A DNA stretch of 64,000 nucleotides from Alistipes sp. GTDB lineage: Bacteria > Bacteroidota > Bacteroidia > Bacteroidales > Rikenellaceae. The position numbers were made by a program, and so were the translations under genes. This document shows positions 25,810 through 35,064 of this stretch, piece by piece. Each line of letters starts with the position of its first letter. Within the stretch, counting starts at the first letter, position 1. The stretch is from positions 1-64,000 of the forward strand of contig NZ_JAHHQJ010000002.1 in NCBI RefSeq assembly GCF_020026455.1, read 5' to 3'. A model generated the notes under the pieces. That model saw only the letters and a list, made by a program, of their open reading frames with translations. It had not been told where the DNA came from and did not search any database.

Positions 25810-27098
25810 TGAAAAAGGCTCTCATCTTTCTGATTGTCTGCTGTGCAGCCCTCCCGGCCGGGGCGCAGACCCTGACCCTCGACGAATGCCGCGCGGCAGC
25901 CGCCGAAAACAACCGCACGCTCCGCAACGGCCGGTTCGACCTCGAAGCGGCCCTGCAAACGCGCCGCGAGGCGCTGACCAACTATTTTCCGCAGGTCTCG
26001 GCCACGGGTGGCGTTTTTCAGGCCCAGCACGGGCTGGTGCAGGCCGATTTCGGCATAACCCTCCCGAAGTTGGGGACGATGAGTCTGCCCCTGTCGCTGG
26101 CCAAGCGGGGGATTATGAGCGGAATCACGGCCGTGCAGCCCGTCTTTGCGGGTTTGAAGATCGTAAACGGCAACAAGCTTGCCCGGTTGGGCGAGGAGGT
26201 CGGGCAGCTGCAGCTGCGGAAGACCGAGTCGGAGGTGCGCGAGCAGACCGACACCTATTACTGGCAGGTCGTGTCGCTGCGCGAAAACCTTGCGACCATC
26301 GAGGCCGTGGAATGCCAGCTGAAGGAGATTCACCGTCAGGTCGAGCTCTCGGTCAAGGCCGGGTTGGTGACGACCAACGACCTGCTGCGCGTGGAGCTGC
26401 GTCAGCAGGAGATCGCCTCGACGCGTCTGAAGGTCGAAAACGGACTGAAGGTGTCGAAGATGCTGCTGGCACAGCATATCGGCGTTGACTGGCACGGTTT
26501 CGACGTGGCGGCGGCGGAGTTCGGCGAGCCCGAGGCTCCCGCGGAGTTTTACGTGTCGACAGAGGAGGCGCTGGACAACCGGGTCGAGTATCAGCTCACC
26601 GAGAAGAATGTCGAGGCCCAGAAGTACCGGAAGCGCATGGAGCGCGGCAAACGGCTGCCGACGGTGGGCGTCGGGGCCAGCTACCTCTACTACAACGTGA
26701 CGGACAAGGATGTCGACGGAGGGATGGTTTTCGCCCAGGTGTCGGTCCCGATTTCCGACTGGTGGGGTGGGGCGCACGCTCTGAAGCAGGCCCGCATCCG
26801 GGAGCAGCAGGCCGAGAACGACCGCGAGCAGGCCCGCGAGATGCTGGCCGTGGAGATCGAGCGGACGTGGAGCGAGGTGCAGGAGTCCTATGCGCAGATC
26901 CTGCTGACGCGGCGTTCCGTATCGTCGGCCACCGAAAACCTGCGGCAGAACCGCAATTTCTACCAGGCAGGGACGGCGCCGCTCACCGACCTGCTGGACG
27001 CCGAGACGCTCTACACCCGGAGCCGCAACGACTTCACGTCAGCATGCGCCGCTTACAGGACGTCGCTGGCTCGTTACATGCGTGTGACGGGGCGATAG
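25809..27098 (+). CDS. TolC-family outer-membrane efflux protein
   Basis: 429 aa with a signal peptide (KKALIFLIVCCAALPAGAQ) and two repeated outer-membrane efflux domains rich in long helices, for example QARIREQQAENDREQAREMLAVEIERTW and LRQNRNFYQAGTAPLTDLLDAETLY. It forms the exit duct of the tripartite pump. ATG 25809 overlaps the permease stop (TGATG), so the earlier open frame is irrelevant. A terminator follows 12 bp after the stop. Confidence 0.92.
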   Translation: MKKALIFLIVCCAALPAGAQTLTLDECRAAAAENNRTLRNGRFDLEAALQTRREALTNYFPQVSATGGVFQAQHGLVQADFGITLPKLGTMSLPLSLAKRGIMSGITAVQPVFAGLKIVNGNKLARLGEEVGQLQLRKTESEVREQTDTYYWQVVSLRENLATIEAVECQLKEIHRQVELSVKAGLVTTNDLLRVELRQQEIASTRLKVENGLKVSKMLLAQHIGVDWHGFDVAAAEFGEPEAPAEFYVSTEEALDNRVEYQLTEKNVEAQKYRKRMERGKRLPTVGVGASYLYYNVTDKDVDGGMVFAQVSVPISDWWGGAHALKQARIREQQAENDREQAREMLAVEIERTWSEVQESYAQILLTRRSVSSATENLRQNRNFYQAGTAPLTDLLDAETLYTRSRNDFTSACAAYRTSLARYMRVTGR

Positions 27099-27110
27099 GG
27101 GCAGGCAGCT

Positions 27111-27160
27111 GCAAAGGCGGGCGTCCGATCGGTCTCGGGCGCCCGCCTTTGCGCTTTTTC
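27111..27160 (+). terminator. Terminator of the efflux operon
   Basis: GCAAAGGCGGGCG (27111-27123) pairs perfectly with CGCCCGCCTTTGC (27140-27152), followed by GCTTTTT. Confidence 0.85.
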
Positions 27161-27240
27161 CAGGGCGGTTCGGGTAAAGGCGCTCGCAAGGGAGCTTTCG
27201 GAGCGGTCTCCCGCGACGGTTTGCGGGGCCGTGGACGGGA

Positions 27241-27391
27241 GGTGAAGCAGGTTTTTGAGGGGGATTTGCTGCGTCCGGGCGGCATTCTGATCTTCGAGCA
27301 TTCGAAAAAGATGAATTTTTCGGATTTTGAGGAGTTCTGGCAATTAAGGAGTTACGGGAGTGTTCAATTTTCTTTTTTCAAAAAAGTGTGA
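27241..27391 (+). pseudogene. rsmD: 3' remnant of rsmD (16S rRNA m2G966 methyltransferase)
   Basis: About 49 in-frame codons ending at TGA 27389-27391 read VFEGDLLRPGGILIFEHSKK, then MNFSDF, then RSYGSVQFSFF. This is the characteristic C-terminus of Bacteroidetes RsmD (LxPGG, I(L/F)EHS, YGSVxFSFF). Everything upstream, including the Rossmann domain and the catalytic DPPY motif, is absent; the sequence before 27240 is unrelated GC-rich DNA. So a gene end has been left behind next to tRNA-Asp by deletion or rearrangement. The rest of 27099-27457 holds the efflux terminator and the tRNA promoter. Confidence 0.75.
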
Positions 27392-27408
27392 AAAAGCCTT
27401 CGAATCGC

Positions 27409-27438
27409 TTGTTGATTCAAAAAAATGCGCTATATTTG
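27409..27438 (+). promoter_or_regulatory. Promoter of tRNA-Asp
   Basis: TTG (27409-27411) and TATATTTG (27431-27438) are 19 bp apart, a perfect -7 box, 19 nt before the tRNA. Confidence 0.7.
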
Positions 27439-27457
27439 CACTCGCAATAACCGGAAT

Positions 27458-27531
27458 GGTGCGTTAGTTCAGCTGGTTAGAATACGTGCCTGTCACGCAC
27501 GGGGTCAGGGGTTCGAGTCCCCTACGCACCG
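27458..27531 (+). tRNA. tRNA-Asp(GUC)
   Basis: 74 nt with full cloverleaf: acceptor GGTGCGT/ACGCACC, anticodon stem CGTGC/GCACG enclosing CTGTCAC (anticodon GTC), T arm GGTTCGAGTCC, discriminator G, CCA not encoded. Its 3' end marks the left boundary of the lower-GC accessory island. Confidence 0.96.
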
Positions 27532-27535
27532 CACC

Positions 27536-27578
27536 AAAGGGTGTAAATCAAGTAGTTACGAGATTTATACCCTTTTTT
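27536..27578 (+). terminator. Terminator of the tRNA-Asp transcript
   Basis: AAAGGGTGTAAATC pairs with GATTTATACCCTTT (one G-U) around a 12-nt loop, followed by further T residues. Confidence 0.8.
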
Positions 27579-27679
27579 CATACCCAAAAATCAAGGGCAA
27601 AGAAATAAAGTGAAATATTTTCTTCTGAAAAACTGAAAGCCTGCCCGACAGGCTGATTCTTTGATTGTACGCCCGACGT

Positions 27680-28210
27680 TTAACTGTACTTCTTGAAATT
27701 CTCTGCCTGCTCGAAAATCGCTTTGAACACCTTATCATTGGTTGCCGGAGGATAACCATATCGGGCAAGAAGCAGTATCAAATCCATCTTCAATTTAGCT
27801 TTGATGTCCTTTTGGTTCGCCCAATCCGTATATTGGGACTTGTCATCGACAATTTTCCTGATCTCAGCCGAAAGTGCCAACAACTTGTCTTCGGGATACT
27901 CGAAGTTGAACTGCCGGGCTATCGCCTTCAGAATATCATAAAAAGCCTTCTCTTCAAAGGTGATGCCGAGCGAGAGGAATGATTTCTTCTCTGCATTGAT
28001 ATCACGAAGCAAGTCCGCCATCTGACTGGCGACCTCTGTAATCACATCATCGACAAAAACAGCACTGTCGCTACGGTCATTATAGCGCGAGACAAGGTCA
28101 TTGAGTCGTTTTGAAAAATCTATCCCCTGCATCTTGTTGACTTTCTTAAATTCGGTGATGACCATCTTCAAGAGCCGCTCCATCAACTTGACTTTGGTGT
28201 TGGGCAACAA
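27680..28210 (-). pseudogene. hsdR: Truncated type I restriction enzyme R subunit (HsdR C-terminus)
   Basis: 176 codons matching the C-terminal helical domain (DUF3387 type) of type I restriction motor subunits, with IDFSKRLNDLVSRYND, LGITFEEKAFYDIL, and the ending DLILLLARYGYPPATNDKVFKAIFEQAENFKKYS. Full HsdR is about 1000 residues; the nuclease and helicase domains are missing. The frame opens only with TTG after an upstream stop (TAA nine codons before), so the 5' end was cut off. No hsdM or hsdS is adjacent. A small hairpin (27638-27654) lies beyond its stop. It is the scar of a lost restriction system at the tRNA-Asp boundary. Confidence 0.85.
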
Positions 28211-28282
28211 AATATGAGCACCACGAGATTACAATTCGATAAAAAATACAGTTCGAAGTTATGAATAGTAGATGCTCCATTG

Positions 28283-28311
28283 CTTGATTTAGCAAAATTT
28301 TGTTATATTTG
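28283..28311 (+). promoter_or_regulatory. Promoter for the cytoskeletal/motor operon
   Basis: CTTG (28283-28286) and TATATTTG (28304-28311) are 17 bp apart. It lies at the start of the 431-bp gap 28211-28641 and is the only good promoter before the operon, implying a leader of about 325 nt. The leader has a small TAGGT/ACCTA hairpin near 28321-28336 and an ATATGGCTGCATAT palindrome near 28411. Confidence 0.6.
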
Positions 28312-28437
28312 CTTTACTATTAGGTTTTCACACCTAAAGCGAGATGTTAAATTAAAAGTGTTCGCGCTGTCCTTGATTGATGATGTGACGATTTTCGACG
28401 AAAAGAAAGGATATGGCTGCATATCCCTGATTTAGTT

Positions 28438-28623
28438 ATGGGCGGGTATAATCTGCAGTCTCTATCCCATATCTATAATTTAGGGGCAGGTATTGCAACG
28501 GTCCTTCTTTTGAAGTTCGCTACAGCATCCTATCAGATAGACGAATCGGCTCCACGCTTTTTTGTATGTAATGAACTTACCGCATCCGGGAGTCGAGCGG
28601 TAAAATTGATGGCAGCAAATTGA
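28438..28623 (+). CDS. Doubtful 61-aa ORF in the operon leader
   Basis: ATG 28438 opens 61 codons ending directly before the lipoprotein gene. It has a short hydrophobic stretch (GAGIATVLLLKFATA) but no ribosome binding site I can defend and no recognisable family. It could be a leader peptide, a decayed fragment or chance. Listed because it is the only open frame in the long leader. Confidence 0.2.
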   Translation: MGGYNLQSLSHIYNLGAGIATVLLLKFATASYQIDESAPRFFVCNELTASGSRAVKLMAAN

Positions 28624-28641
28624 TTGCCAAGTAAGTTTACC

Positions 28642-29952
28642 ATGCGAGAACCTGTACGTTGTCCCTCTCTGCTTGCTATATGTCTGAGTATGGCTTTGTT
28701 TTGCGGATGCTCTTCCTCTCTGAACGAAAATAACCTGCCGCCTTACGATGCCGATGGTTTGCTTGCCGCATCGCAGCTGGAGACGTTTTATCAGGCGGAA
28801 CAGCCCTCTTCAATTCGCATCTATGTTGAATCTTCGGGTAGCATGAATGGATTGTTTCGGCGCAATGAGCCGACTGCGTTCAAGCGCAGCATGTCTGCGA
28901 TTCTGGAGCACACTCCGATTAAAAATATCTTGTCGGCGGTAGAAGTCTTTGACAATAATGGGTTGAAAACGACCTCCTATCCAGCTGCGCTTTTTCGGGA
29001 AAAGATGAATCAAGGCGCGTTGGTTTCCCAAGCATCGACGGTCGTTCCGAATATGATAGATCGGATTTTGGGCGACATGGACAGCACTTATTGCGATGTG
29101 GCCATTATGGTCTCCGACATGAAATATTCTCCGATCGGGCAAGGATATGCGACAAAAATGGATCAATACGAGATTGATGTCAAATCCCGTTTTTCTGATC
29201 GGACGCAATTGGCAGTTTGCATGATTGGCTGTGAATCTGACTTCTTATCCGCAAATGGGAAATTGCTCTGTGACGAATTCCCGTATTATCTGATTATTAT
29301 GGGAGATTCCCACAAAGTGGCATGGGTGCGAAATGAAATATTGGATGCATGCTCAGATGCCGGTCGGGTGATGGGTATGTTGGAATTCAATATGGATTAT
29401 GGAAGTCCTCGATATACGGCGCTCCCAGGCTCGGCGATGGGAATGGCTCAGAATAATAGTGAACTATTGAGCAAATACGCTACGGAGCACTGCTCTTCCT
29501 TCACGGCATTTGATTCGTCCATGCAACCGGCAGAAGTGGTTTTGGCTGTCGATTACGGATACCTTCCGGCAGACATACTCAACACTCTGGATGCAAGTCG
29601 TTTTGAGGTAACATCTTATTTGAATGATATCAAGACCTCTGTTTCCATTTTACCGAATTATAGACCGTCCATCAATGGCGAGCTCGTGGACAAACTGCAT
29701 CCCAACATCTATTTGAGATTATCCATGAATGGACTCAATACATTTGAGAGTGATGTTGTATTGATCCGCCTGGTCGATGGCTCAGCTCCCGATACCGGGT
29801 GGGTGAGCAAATACTATGAAGCCAAAGCAGAATCTGATTTGCCTAAAACTCTCTCGCTCGATGCATTCGTCAAAGGTCTGTGTGCTGCATATCCCGATAC
29901 CGATCATCTGCAGAAGACACCGATGTCGTTATTTGTAACAAAGAAAATCTAA
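28642..29952 (+). CDS. vWA-like lipoprotein, first gene of the novel motor/cytoskeleton operon
   Basis: 436 aa from ATG 28642; a TTG 18 bp upstream is in frame but less likely. The signal peptide ends FCGC, lipidated Cys23, followed by Ser residues that allow surface or outer-membrane placement. Residues about 56-215 resemble a von Willebrand factor A domain. IRIYVESSGSMNG carries a MIDAS-like motif in which the usual first Asp is Glu63 (E-S-S-G-S), and CDVAIMVSDMKYSP supplies the later MIDAS Asp. The remainder (about 220-436) is unassigned. vWA domains usually bind protein partners through a metal ion, so a sensor or scaffold role is inferred. Thirteen bases separate it from the next gene. 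Confidence 0.6.
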   Translation: MREPVRCPSLLAICLSMALFCGCSSSLNENNLPPYDADGLLAASQLETFYQAEQPSSIRIYVESSGSMNGLFRRNEPTAFKRSMSAILEHTPIKNILSAVEVFDNNGLKTTSYPAALFREKMNQGALVSQASTVVPNMIDRILGDMDSTYCDVAIMVSDMKYSPIGQGYATKMDQYEIDVKSRFSDRTQLAVCMIGCESDFLSANGKLLCDEFPYYLIIMGDSHKVAWVRNEILDACSDAGRVMGMLEFNMDYGSPRYTALPGSAMGMAQNNSELLSKYATEHCSSFTAFDSSMQPAEVVLAVDYGYLPADILNTLDASRFEVTSYLNDIKTSVSILPNYRPSINGELVDKLHPNIYLRLSMNGLNTFESDVVLIRLVDGSAPDTGWVSKYYEAKAESDLPKTLSLDAFVKGLCAAYPDTDHLQKTPMSLFVTKKI

Positions 29953-29965
29953 ATAAAACCGAACC

Positions 29966-30439
29966 ATGTTTTTTCTTTACAAATGGATGCTCCAAGTATT
30001 CGGATGGGTAACTTGGGGCAGAGATGAGGCTGAGCCGATTCGTTTGGCCATTAGTGGGTTCAAAAGCCTGTTCCAGAATGTCGGTGTCAATGTGGCTGCC
30101 TTCGTACTGATCATTTTGACCCTGATGCTGGCGTGTTACTACTATTTCGGGTGGACAAAACATTCATCGTCCCGAGTGTCATTCCGCTACCGACGCAAAT
30201 GGTGGCTATTGTGGCTGATTGCTACATCCATCGTGATAGCCTTAGCTACCTATGGCATTATGTATGGCTTCATGTCCTTCAGCATGTCCAATTTATCCAT
30301 GGTGTCCGGACAAAGCAAAATGTATCTGGCTGTTTCCTTTTGCAATTTTATCTATGCATTGGTATTGTTCTTTGGTCTTTCGATTCTTTTTTCGAAGGCT
30401 TTTTCCAAATACACCAATGCGTCATGTACCCCGTTTTAA
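29966..30439 (+). CDS. Small membrane protein of the motor/cytoskeleton operon
   Basis: 157 aa with three clear hydrophobic helices: about 41-61 (VAAFVLIILTLMLACYYYF), about 79-103 (WWLLWLIATSIVIALATYGIMYG) and about 120-145 (YLAVSFCNFIYALVLFFGLSILF). A basic loop RVSFRYRRKWW follows the first helix and suggests orientation. No family recognised. Spacing of 13 and 12 bp to its neighbours makes co-translation with the vWA and tubulin-like genes likely, so it is presumably a membrane anchor in the same complex. Confidence 0.6.
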   Translation: MFFLYKWMLQVFGWVTWGRDEAEPIRLAISGFKSLFQNVGVNVAAFVLIILTLMLACYYYFGWTKHSSSRVSFRYRRKWWLLWLIATSIVIALATYGIMYGFMSFSMSNLSMVSGQSKMYLAVSFCNFIYALVLFFGLSILFSKAFSKYTNASCTPF

Positions 30440-30451
30440 ACCGTAGGACCT

Positions 30452-31912
30452 ATGACATACAATACAACTGTTCCGGCACGAACAAATACGATGCACGTCA
30501 TCTGCATCGGAGGTAGCGGATTGCGTGTGCTCCGCTCTTTGGTCATGTTGTTGGCTTCGGGATATGATATCCCCGGATACAAAATCAAGCCTTACATCGT
30601 AGATCCACACTTGCAGTCCGACGACCTGAAGTTTGCAACCGATCTTGTCACATTATACCAGAGAATCTATTCGCAAAGCAATATTGGATTCCTGCAGGTT
30701 CCTTTGATTATCGAGAACCTGGATGAACTCAATGTCATGAAGGTTGACACGACAATCAATCAGAGCTTTGGTCAGTTTATCGGCTATGAACGGATCAACG
30801 TTCATGAGAGTCCCCGACGGATAATTGACGTGTTGTACAACTCGAAGAATCTCGATAAATCCATGAGCGTCGGCTTCAAGGGTAGTCCGAATGTCGGAAG
30901 CGTGGTCTTTCAGGATTTCATTTGTAGCAAGTGGTTTCAATCATATTGCTCGAGTCTGACGCAGAATGACCGGATTATCTTGATCGGTTCGTTGTTCGGA
31001 GGTACTGGTGCTTCTGGAATCCCTGCAATCGCGAAGGAATTGAACCGCAAGGCCGGAGGTGTGCCTATTGCCGCTATTACACTGACTCCGTATTTCCGGT
31101 TGAGCATCCCCGAGGAGGGGGCAGAAGATAAGGAGATTGACTCGAATATATTCAATACCAAATCGTTGGCAGCTCTGAATTACTATAAAGAATGCAATCC
31201 CGAAGTTGATACGTTCTATGTGCTGGGAGACACTCAACCTTCACAGAAAACCTATCACTACGACGAACGTCAGCAAGGCAACATGGCCCACTTTGTCGAA
31301 TTGACTGCAGCAACGGCCATTAAGGACTTTGCATTGGCCGAACTGGATAAGAATAACAAGAAGCCCAAGTGGAAGATGTTTTTTACCAAAGACCTGCATC
31401 CGACCATTCAGTTTGGAGACTGTGTCGATAGCATGAAAGATGTGCTGGAGGCCTTGGCGAATTTCTATGCTTTTAGCAAATTCTATTTACAAATGCGCCA
31501 CGATAATCAATATCCGTTCAATCGCAAGGTTTATCAAAAGGGGAAACTAAGTCAAAATCTCATGGATAAGCTAGCTGCTCTTGATGAGTTGATTTTCTCT
31601 GAAGATACGGCTCGAGACTCGTTCGTCCGCTGGCTCGGAGAATTACGCGATAATGAGCGATCATTTGCGCCGGTCAATACAGCTGACATTCTCTCGCCCG
31701 ACGGGCAACTGTCGTTTTATCGTTTCTGTCCGAAGAATGCCAATCCGGTGTATAACGGAACAGAGAAACTTCACAAAACGCACATGTCTGATTATTATTT
31801 GGCGATCAGCAATAGGAGCCGAAAAGCAGAACATCTATCCGACCAAACCGAAGATATTGCCAAGTTCCTCAATACGTGTTATCTGGGGATACGCGACGTA
31901 AACAGCAAATAA
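30452..31912 (+). CDS. Tubulin/FtsZ-like GTPase
   Basis: 486 aa with an N-terminal glycine loop (HVICIGGSGLRVLRSL, 15-30). The tubulin signature follows at 183-189 in LIGSLFGGTGASGIPAIAKEL, corresponding to the GGGTGS(T)G loop that binds GTP phosphates. Between them PRRIIDVLYN and GSPNVGSVVF fit the intervening strands, and KAGGVPIAAITLTPYF follows as in FtsZ-fold proteins. This layout fits the Tubulin_2-type families of bacteria rather than FtsZ itself; no C-terminal FtsZ tail is seen. It predicts a GTP-binding, possibly filament-forming protein. Family call rests on motifs; polymerisation is inference. Confidence 0.72.
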   Translation: MTYNTTVPARTNTMHVICIGGSGLRVLRSLVMLLASGYDIPGYKIKPYIVDPHLQSDDLKFATDLVTLYQRIYSQSNIGFLQVPLIIENLDELNVMKVDTTINQSFGQFIGYERINVHESPRRIIDVLYNSKNLDKSMSVGFKGSPNVGSVVFQDFICSKWFQSYCSSLTQNDRIILIGSLFGGTGASGIPAIAKELNRKAGGVPIAAITLTPYFRLSIPEEGAEDKEIDSNIFNTKSLAALNYYKECNPEVDTFYVLGDTQPSQKTYHYDERQQGNMAHFVELTAATAIKDFALAELDKNNKKPKWKMFFTKDLHPTIQFGDCVDSMKDVLEALANFYAFSKFYLQMRHDNQYPFNRKVYQKGKLSQNLMDKLAALDELIFSEDTARDSFVRWLGELRDNERSFAPVNTADILSPDGQLSFYRFCPKNANPVYNGTEKLHKTHMSDYYLAISNRSRKAEHLSDQTEDIAKFLNTCYLGIRDVNSK

Positions 31913-31929
31913 TCCAAAACCGTTGAATT

Positions 31930-34900
31930 ATGCTCCTGAGATCTGAAATCATATCTGAAAATAAGGAAGGAAACAAATCAGGCTGGATTGCCCATGATTT
32001 TACCTCCGACAAAGGTTTCTTCAATGCCGTCGAGAGCGGTTTGGCTCTCAATGCCATGCCCACGCCCTATGCCCGGGCAGAAGTGGTCAAGCAAGCGTTC
32101 GAGTCAATGCTTTTTTCCGGAGGTTTTGGACAAGCAGGTTATGCTTACCAGCAACTGGTATCCGACACGCTCGACATTTTGGAAATTCTGTTCAATTACG
32201 AATTGTATCAGGATGTTATCCGAATCGAACACAGCACGATTGATGCATTGAAAAAAGGCTTGCCTTTGAGCAATACCGTAATAGACAACAATAATAGGAT
32301 CATATCGGAATCCTTGCTGGGCCGGGCCTTGGATACTTGTAAGTTGGCCGAAGATATTTATTTTGTCATCTATGAGGATCAGGGTCGCTCGCTGACTTTG
32401 GCCATGTCTTCTCCGCAGACTTTATTCGTAACGTCGAGTCGACTGGACCGCAATATTGACTCCCGTAATGAATATGACCTGAAATTACCTCGTCGCAATT
32501 CGAATGGTGCCTATTTTTTTCAAGACCCTGTTCCGGTATGTGATCGAGAGAGAATCTTTCAGGATTACCTCTACCACATGCTTTGTATTTATCGAGGAAT
32601 CTGGAGCCAAACAGCGTTGGGGGCATTCCTTGATCGGGAATTCGGGGGAGGACGGACTGATTCGTTCGATTCCAAAACGGTTGAGCCGCTGTATGACAGT
32701 GCAAGGGCAGAGGTACGGATTCCCCTGGGGTTGAAAAATGCCGGTGAATTGCGCCTGCTTCGCAATAATCGGCCACAGGCTGCAGCCCTGATTAATGATT
32801 ATGCCGTATCAGTCGGTTTTAATCTGAACAAGGACCGATTCCTGACTATCCCGGACAAGGAAGATGTGCTGTTGCCTCTCAACCTTGCCTCGCTGTCCCG
32901 AGTCGGAGATCCGGGAATCGTGGACGGCATTCGGATGGAATATAACCGAGTGACCATGGGCGATTACAGTCATGATCTCAAAAGTGAGATCAAGAAAGTG
33001 GAGTTGCCGGCATTTGACATGGGCGTATATCCGTTCTTCAGGTATCCGGAAGAGTATGTGACGGAGCGTGTTGTCACATATAATGTCATATTAGCTTACG
33101 AATTCAAGAATCGATTACCCGAGGATGCTTTTGAACTGACCTTCTACCGGCAGAATGCGGGGAACATCGAGCCGCTGTGGATTTATACCCGCGATGAATA
33201 CAAGGATCGGACGCAGGGTGCCAAGATTGGTGTGGTCAGGGAAATTCGTACGGATGAAAAATCTGCCGGATTGAATCTGAGAACCATTCATTACTCGGTT
33301 GTAGGCAGTAATTTCGATTATATTCAGGTCAAGTACAAAGTAGGGGATACCGAACGATCGGGCGTATTGAAACCCAAATTTGAAGTGCCATTAACCAATG
33401 ACAAGGAGATGTGTTTTGCTGTTGACTTTGGTACAACCTCAACTTTTGTGGCTGCATGTACGGGAGACGAGGCTCCGACTGCGCTGACAACCGCGGATGA
33501 GTCGATGGTCTTTCTGCATGGAAACCATGATCCCAACAATCATTCGAAGATTCACCGTTATGTGCAGTATGCCAATGCTGCTAACGAACGAGAGAAAGCT
33601 TTGGCCAGATTGGTGCCTTTGATTCGAAGCGAGTTTATCCCCTCGTCGATTGATGGGGAAACTTATCGGTTTCCGACACGAACGGCTGTCTCTTGCTCCA
33701 AGACCAAATTGCCCGAGGACATATTCGAGGATGCCAATATCGCCTTTACTTATGACCGTGAGCAGAGCCGCGGGGACAACAGATATACGACCGACATCAA
33801 GTGGAGTTCGGAGAATAATTTGTGCACCCGATTATACATTCGGGAGTTGATTCGCATCTGTGTGATTCATGCCATTGGGAAGGGTTGCAGGAAGGGGAAA
33901 GTGCAATTCCGCTACTTTTATCCGTTGGCAATGACACGTGATACGCTCAACGAAATCCACGATGTATGGGAAGAAGGATGCAAGGAATTCGGATTAAGTG
34001 GCTGCACCAAGAGTATGACCGAGTCGCTGGCTCCTTATTATGCTGTCGACAAACGCAATGCGGAGTGTGTCGTATCAATTGATATTGGTGGAGGCAGTGT
34101 CGATATAGCGGTATTCAGAGACAGTAAACCGCAATTTGCCATGTCGTCACTTTTCGGATGCGATGTCCTGTGGGGAAGTGGCCGTGGTGTTGAATCAAAC
34201 GACAAGTCCAATCCGCTTTATCGTCGTTTGAAAGATACAATGACCAAACGGGTCAAGGAGAAAAACAATCCGGAGTTGGAAACTATCAACGAAGCCATAA
34301 CGGCTGATGGCGAAAAGTATTCGTCGGTGGAAATCATGAACTTCTGGTTGACCAATGAAGAAACGTTCCGAGTATCGGCCGAGTTGCGTAAGAGCGAGAA
34401 CACTCCGATATATATCGGTCATTTCTACGCCTTGCTCTACCATATTGCACAAACCATGAAATTCAAGGGTATGGCTATTCCGGTGGAGATTACATTGAGC
34501 GGCAATGGCAGCAAGTATTTAGGGTATATCAGACGGGAATTGCCGATTATTGCAGTTGCGGCATTTGGTGATGTGTACGGCGAACAGCCTGCTTCGATCA
34601 GTGTAACCTTACCCGACGATGGGCACTTTGCCGGTAAGGAGATGACTGCATACGGAGGTCTTCGTTCCCGCAAAATGCAATATTTCATTGAGGGTGAAAT
34701 CGAAAACTTTATCTACCTTGGAGCAAGAACTGATGTGGATAATCAGAAGTGCCTCGATGCTGTCGATGAGCTGGTTATCAGGAATTCAACATTACAGGAA
34801 GAACTGGTGAACTCAATATGCGCCAATGTCATTGCCATGCAGAACGGGTTCAAGAAATTGCTCAATAAATTCAAATGCGATTGTAGCGGATTTGAATCCA

Positions 34901-35058
34901 CGGAAAAGGAATATCGCACCGATTTGAAGGAGGTTGTTGAACATCTTGCATCCGGGAAACTGTACGTGAAGGGCAAACGTGTTTACAGTACGTTATTCTT
35001 CATTCCGGTTCGTCACATGATTTTCAAATTGGAGGAGGCTATCCAACGCAATGATTGA
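31930..35058 (+). CDS. Large protein with C-terminal Hsp70/actin-like ATPase domain
   Basis: 1042 aa. The C-terminal half shows the three ATP-binding motifs of the actin/Hsp70 fold in order: phosphate 1 CFAVDFGTTSTFVAA (about 494-508), phosphate 2 VVSIDIGGGSVDIAVF (about 714-729) and adenosine EITLSGNGSKYLGYI (about 850-864). Residues 1 to about 490 form a separate region with no family I recognise. No Hsp70 substrate-binding domain follows; after about 930 there is a short helical tail. With the tubulin-like gene just upstream, the operon encodes both a tubulin-fold and an actin-fold NTPase, a rare pairing. Whether it acts as a chaperone or cytoskeletal ATPase is open. Confidence 0.72.
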   Translation: MLLRSEIISENKEGNKSGWIAHDFTSDKGFFNAVESGLALNAMPTPYARAEVVKQAFESMLFSGGFGQAGYAYQQLVSDTLDILEILFNYELYQDVIRIEHSTIDALKKGLPLSNTVIDNNNRIISESLLGRALDTCKLAEDIYFVIYEDQGRSLTLAMSSPQTLFVTSSRLDRNIDSRNEYDLKLPRRNSNGAYFFQDPVPVCDRERIFQDYLYHMLCIYRGIWSQTALGAFLDREFGGGRTDSFDSKTVEPLYDSARAEVRIPLGLKNAGELRLLRNNRPQAAALINDYAVSVGFNLNKDRFLTIPDKEDVLLPLNLASLSRVGDPGIVDGIRMEYNRVTMGDYSHDLKSEIKKVELPAFDMGVYPFFRYPEEYVTERVVTYNVILAYEFKNRLPEDAFELTFYRQNAGNIEPLWIYTRDEYKDRTQGAKIGVVREIRTDEKSAGLNLRTIHYSVVGSNFDYIQVKYKVGDTERSGVLKPKFEVPLTNDKEMCFAVDFGTTSTFVAACTGDEAPTALTTADESMVFLHGNHDPNNHSKIHRYVQYANAANEREKALARLVPLIRSEFIPSSIDGETYRFPTRTAVSCSKTKLPEDIFEDANIAFTYDREQSRGDNRYTTDIKWSSENNLCTRLYIRELIRICVIHAIGKGCRKGKVQFRYFYPLAMTRDTLNEIHDVWEEGCKEFGLSGCTKSMTESLAPYYAVDKRNAECVVSIDIGGGSVDIAVFRDSKPQFAMSSLFGCDVLWGSGRGVESNDKSNPLYRRLKDTMTKRVKEKNNPELETINEAITADGEKYSSVEIMNFWLTNEETFRVSAELRKSENTPIYIGHFYALLYHIAQTMKFKGMAIPVEITLSGNGSKYLGYIRRELPIIAVAAFGDVYGEQPASISVTLPDDGHFAGKEMTAYGGLRSRKMQYFIEGEIENFIYLGARTDVDNQKCLDAVDELVIRNSTLQEELVNSICANVIAMQNGFKKLLNKFKCDCSGFESTEKEYRTDLKEVVEHLASGKLYVKGKRVYSTLFFIPVRHMIFKLEEAIQRND

Positions 35059-35064
35059 TCTTTG

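Noticed and set aside
30452..31912. Chromosomal cell-division FtsZ
   Set aside because: The glycine signature is shifted (GGTGASG), the length and N-terminus differ, there is no C-terminal FtsZ tail, and no division genes are nearby.
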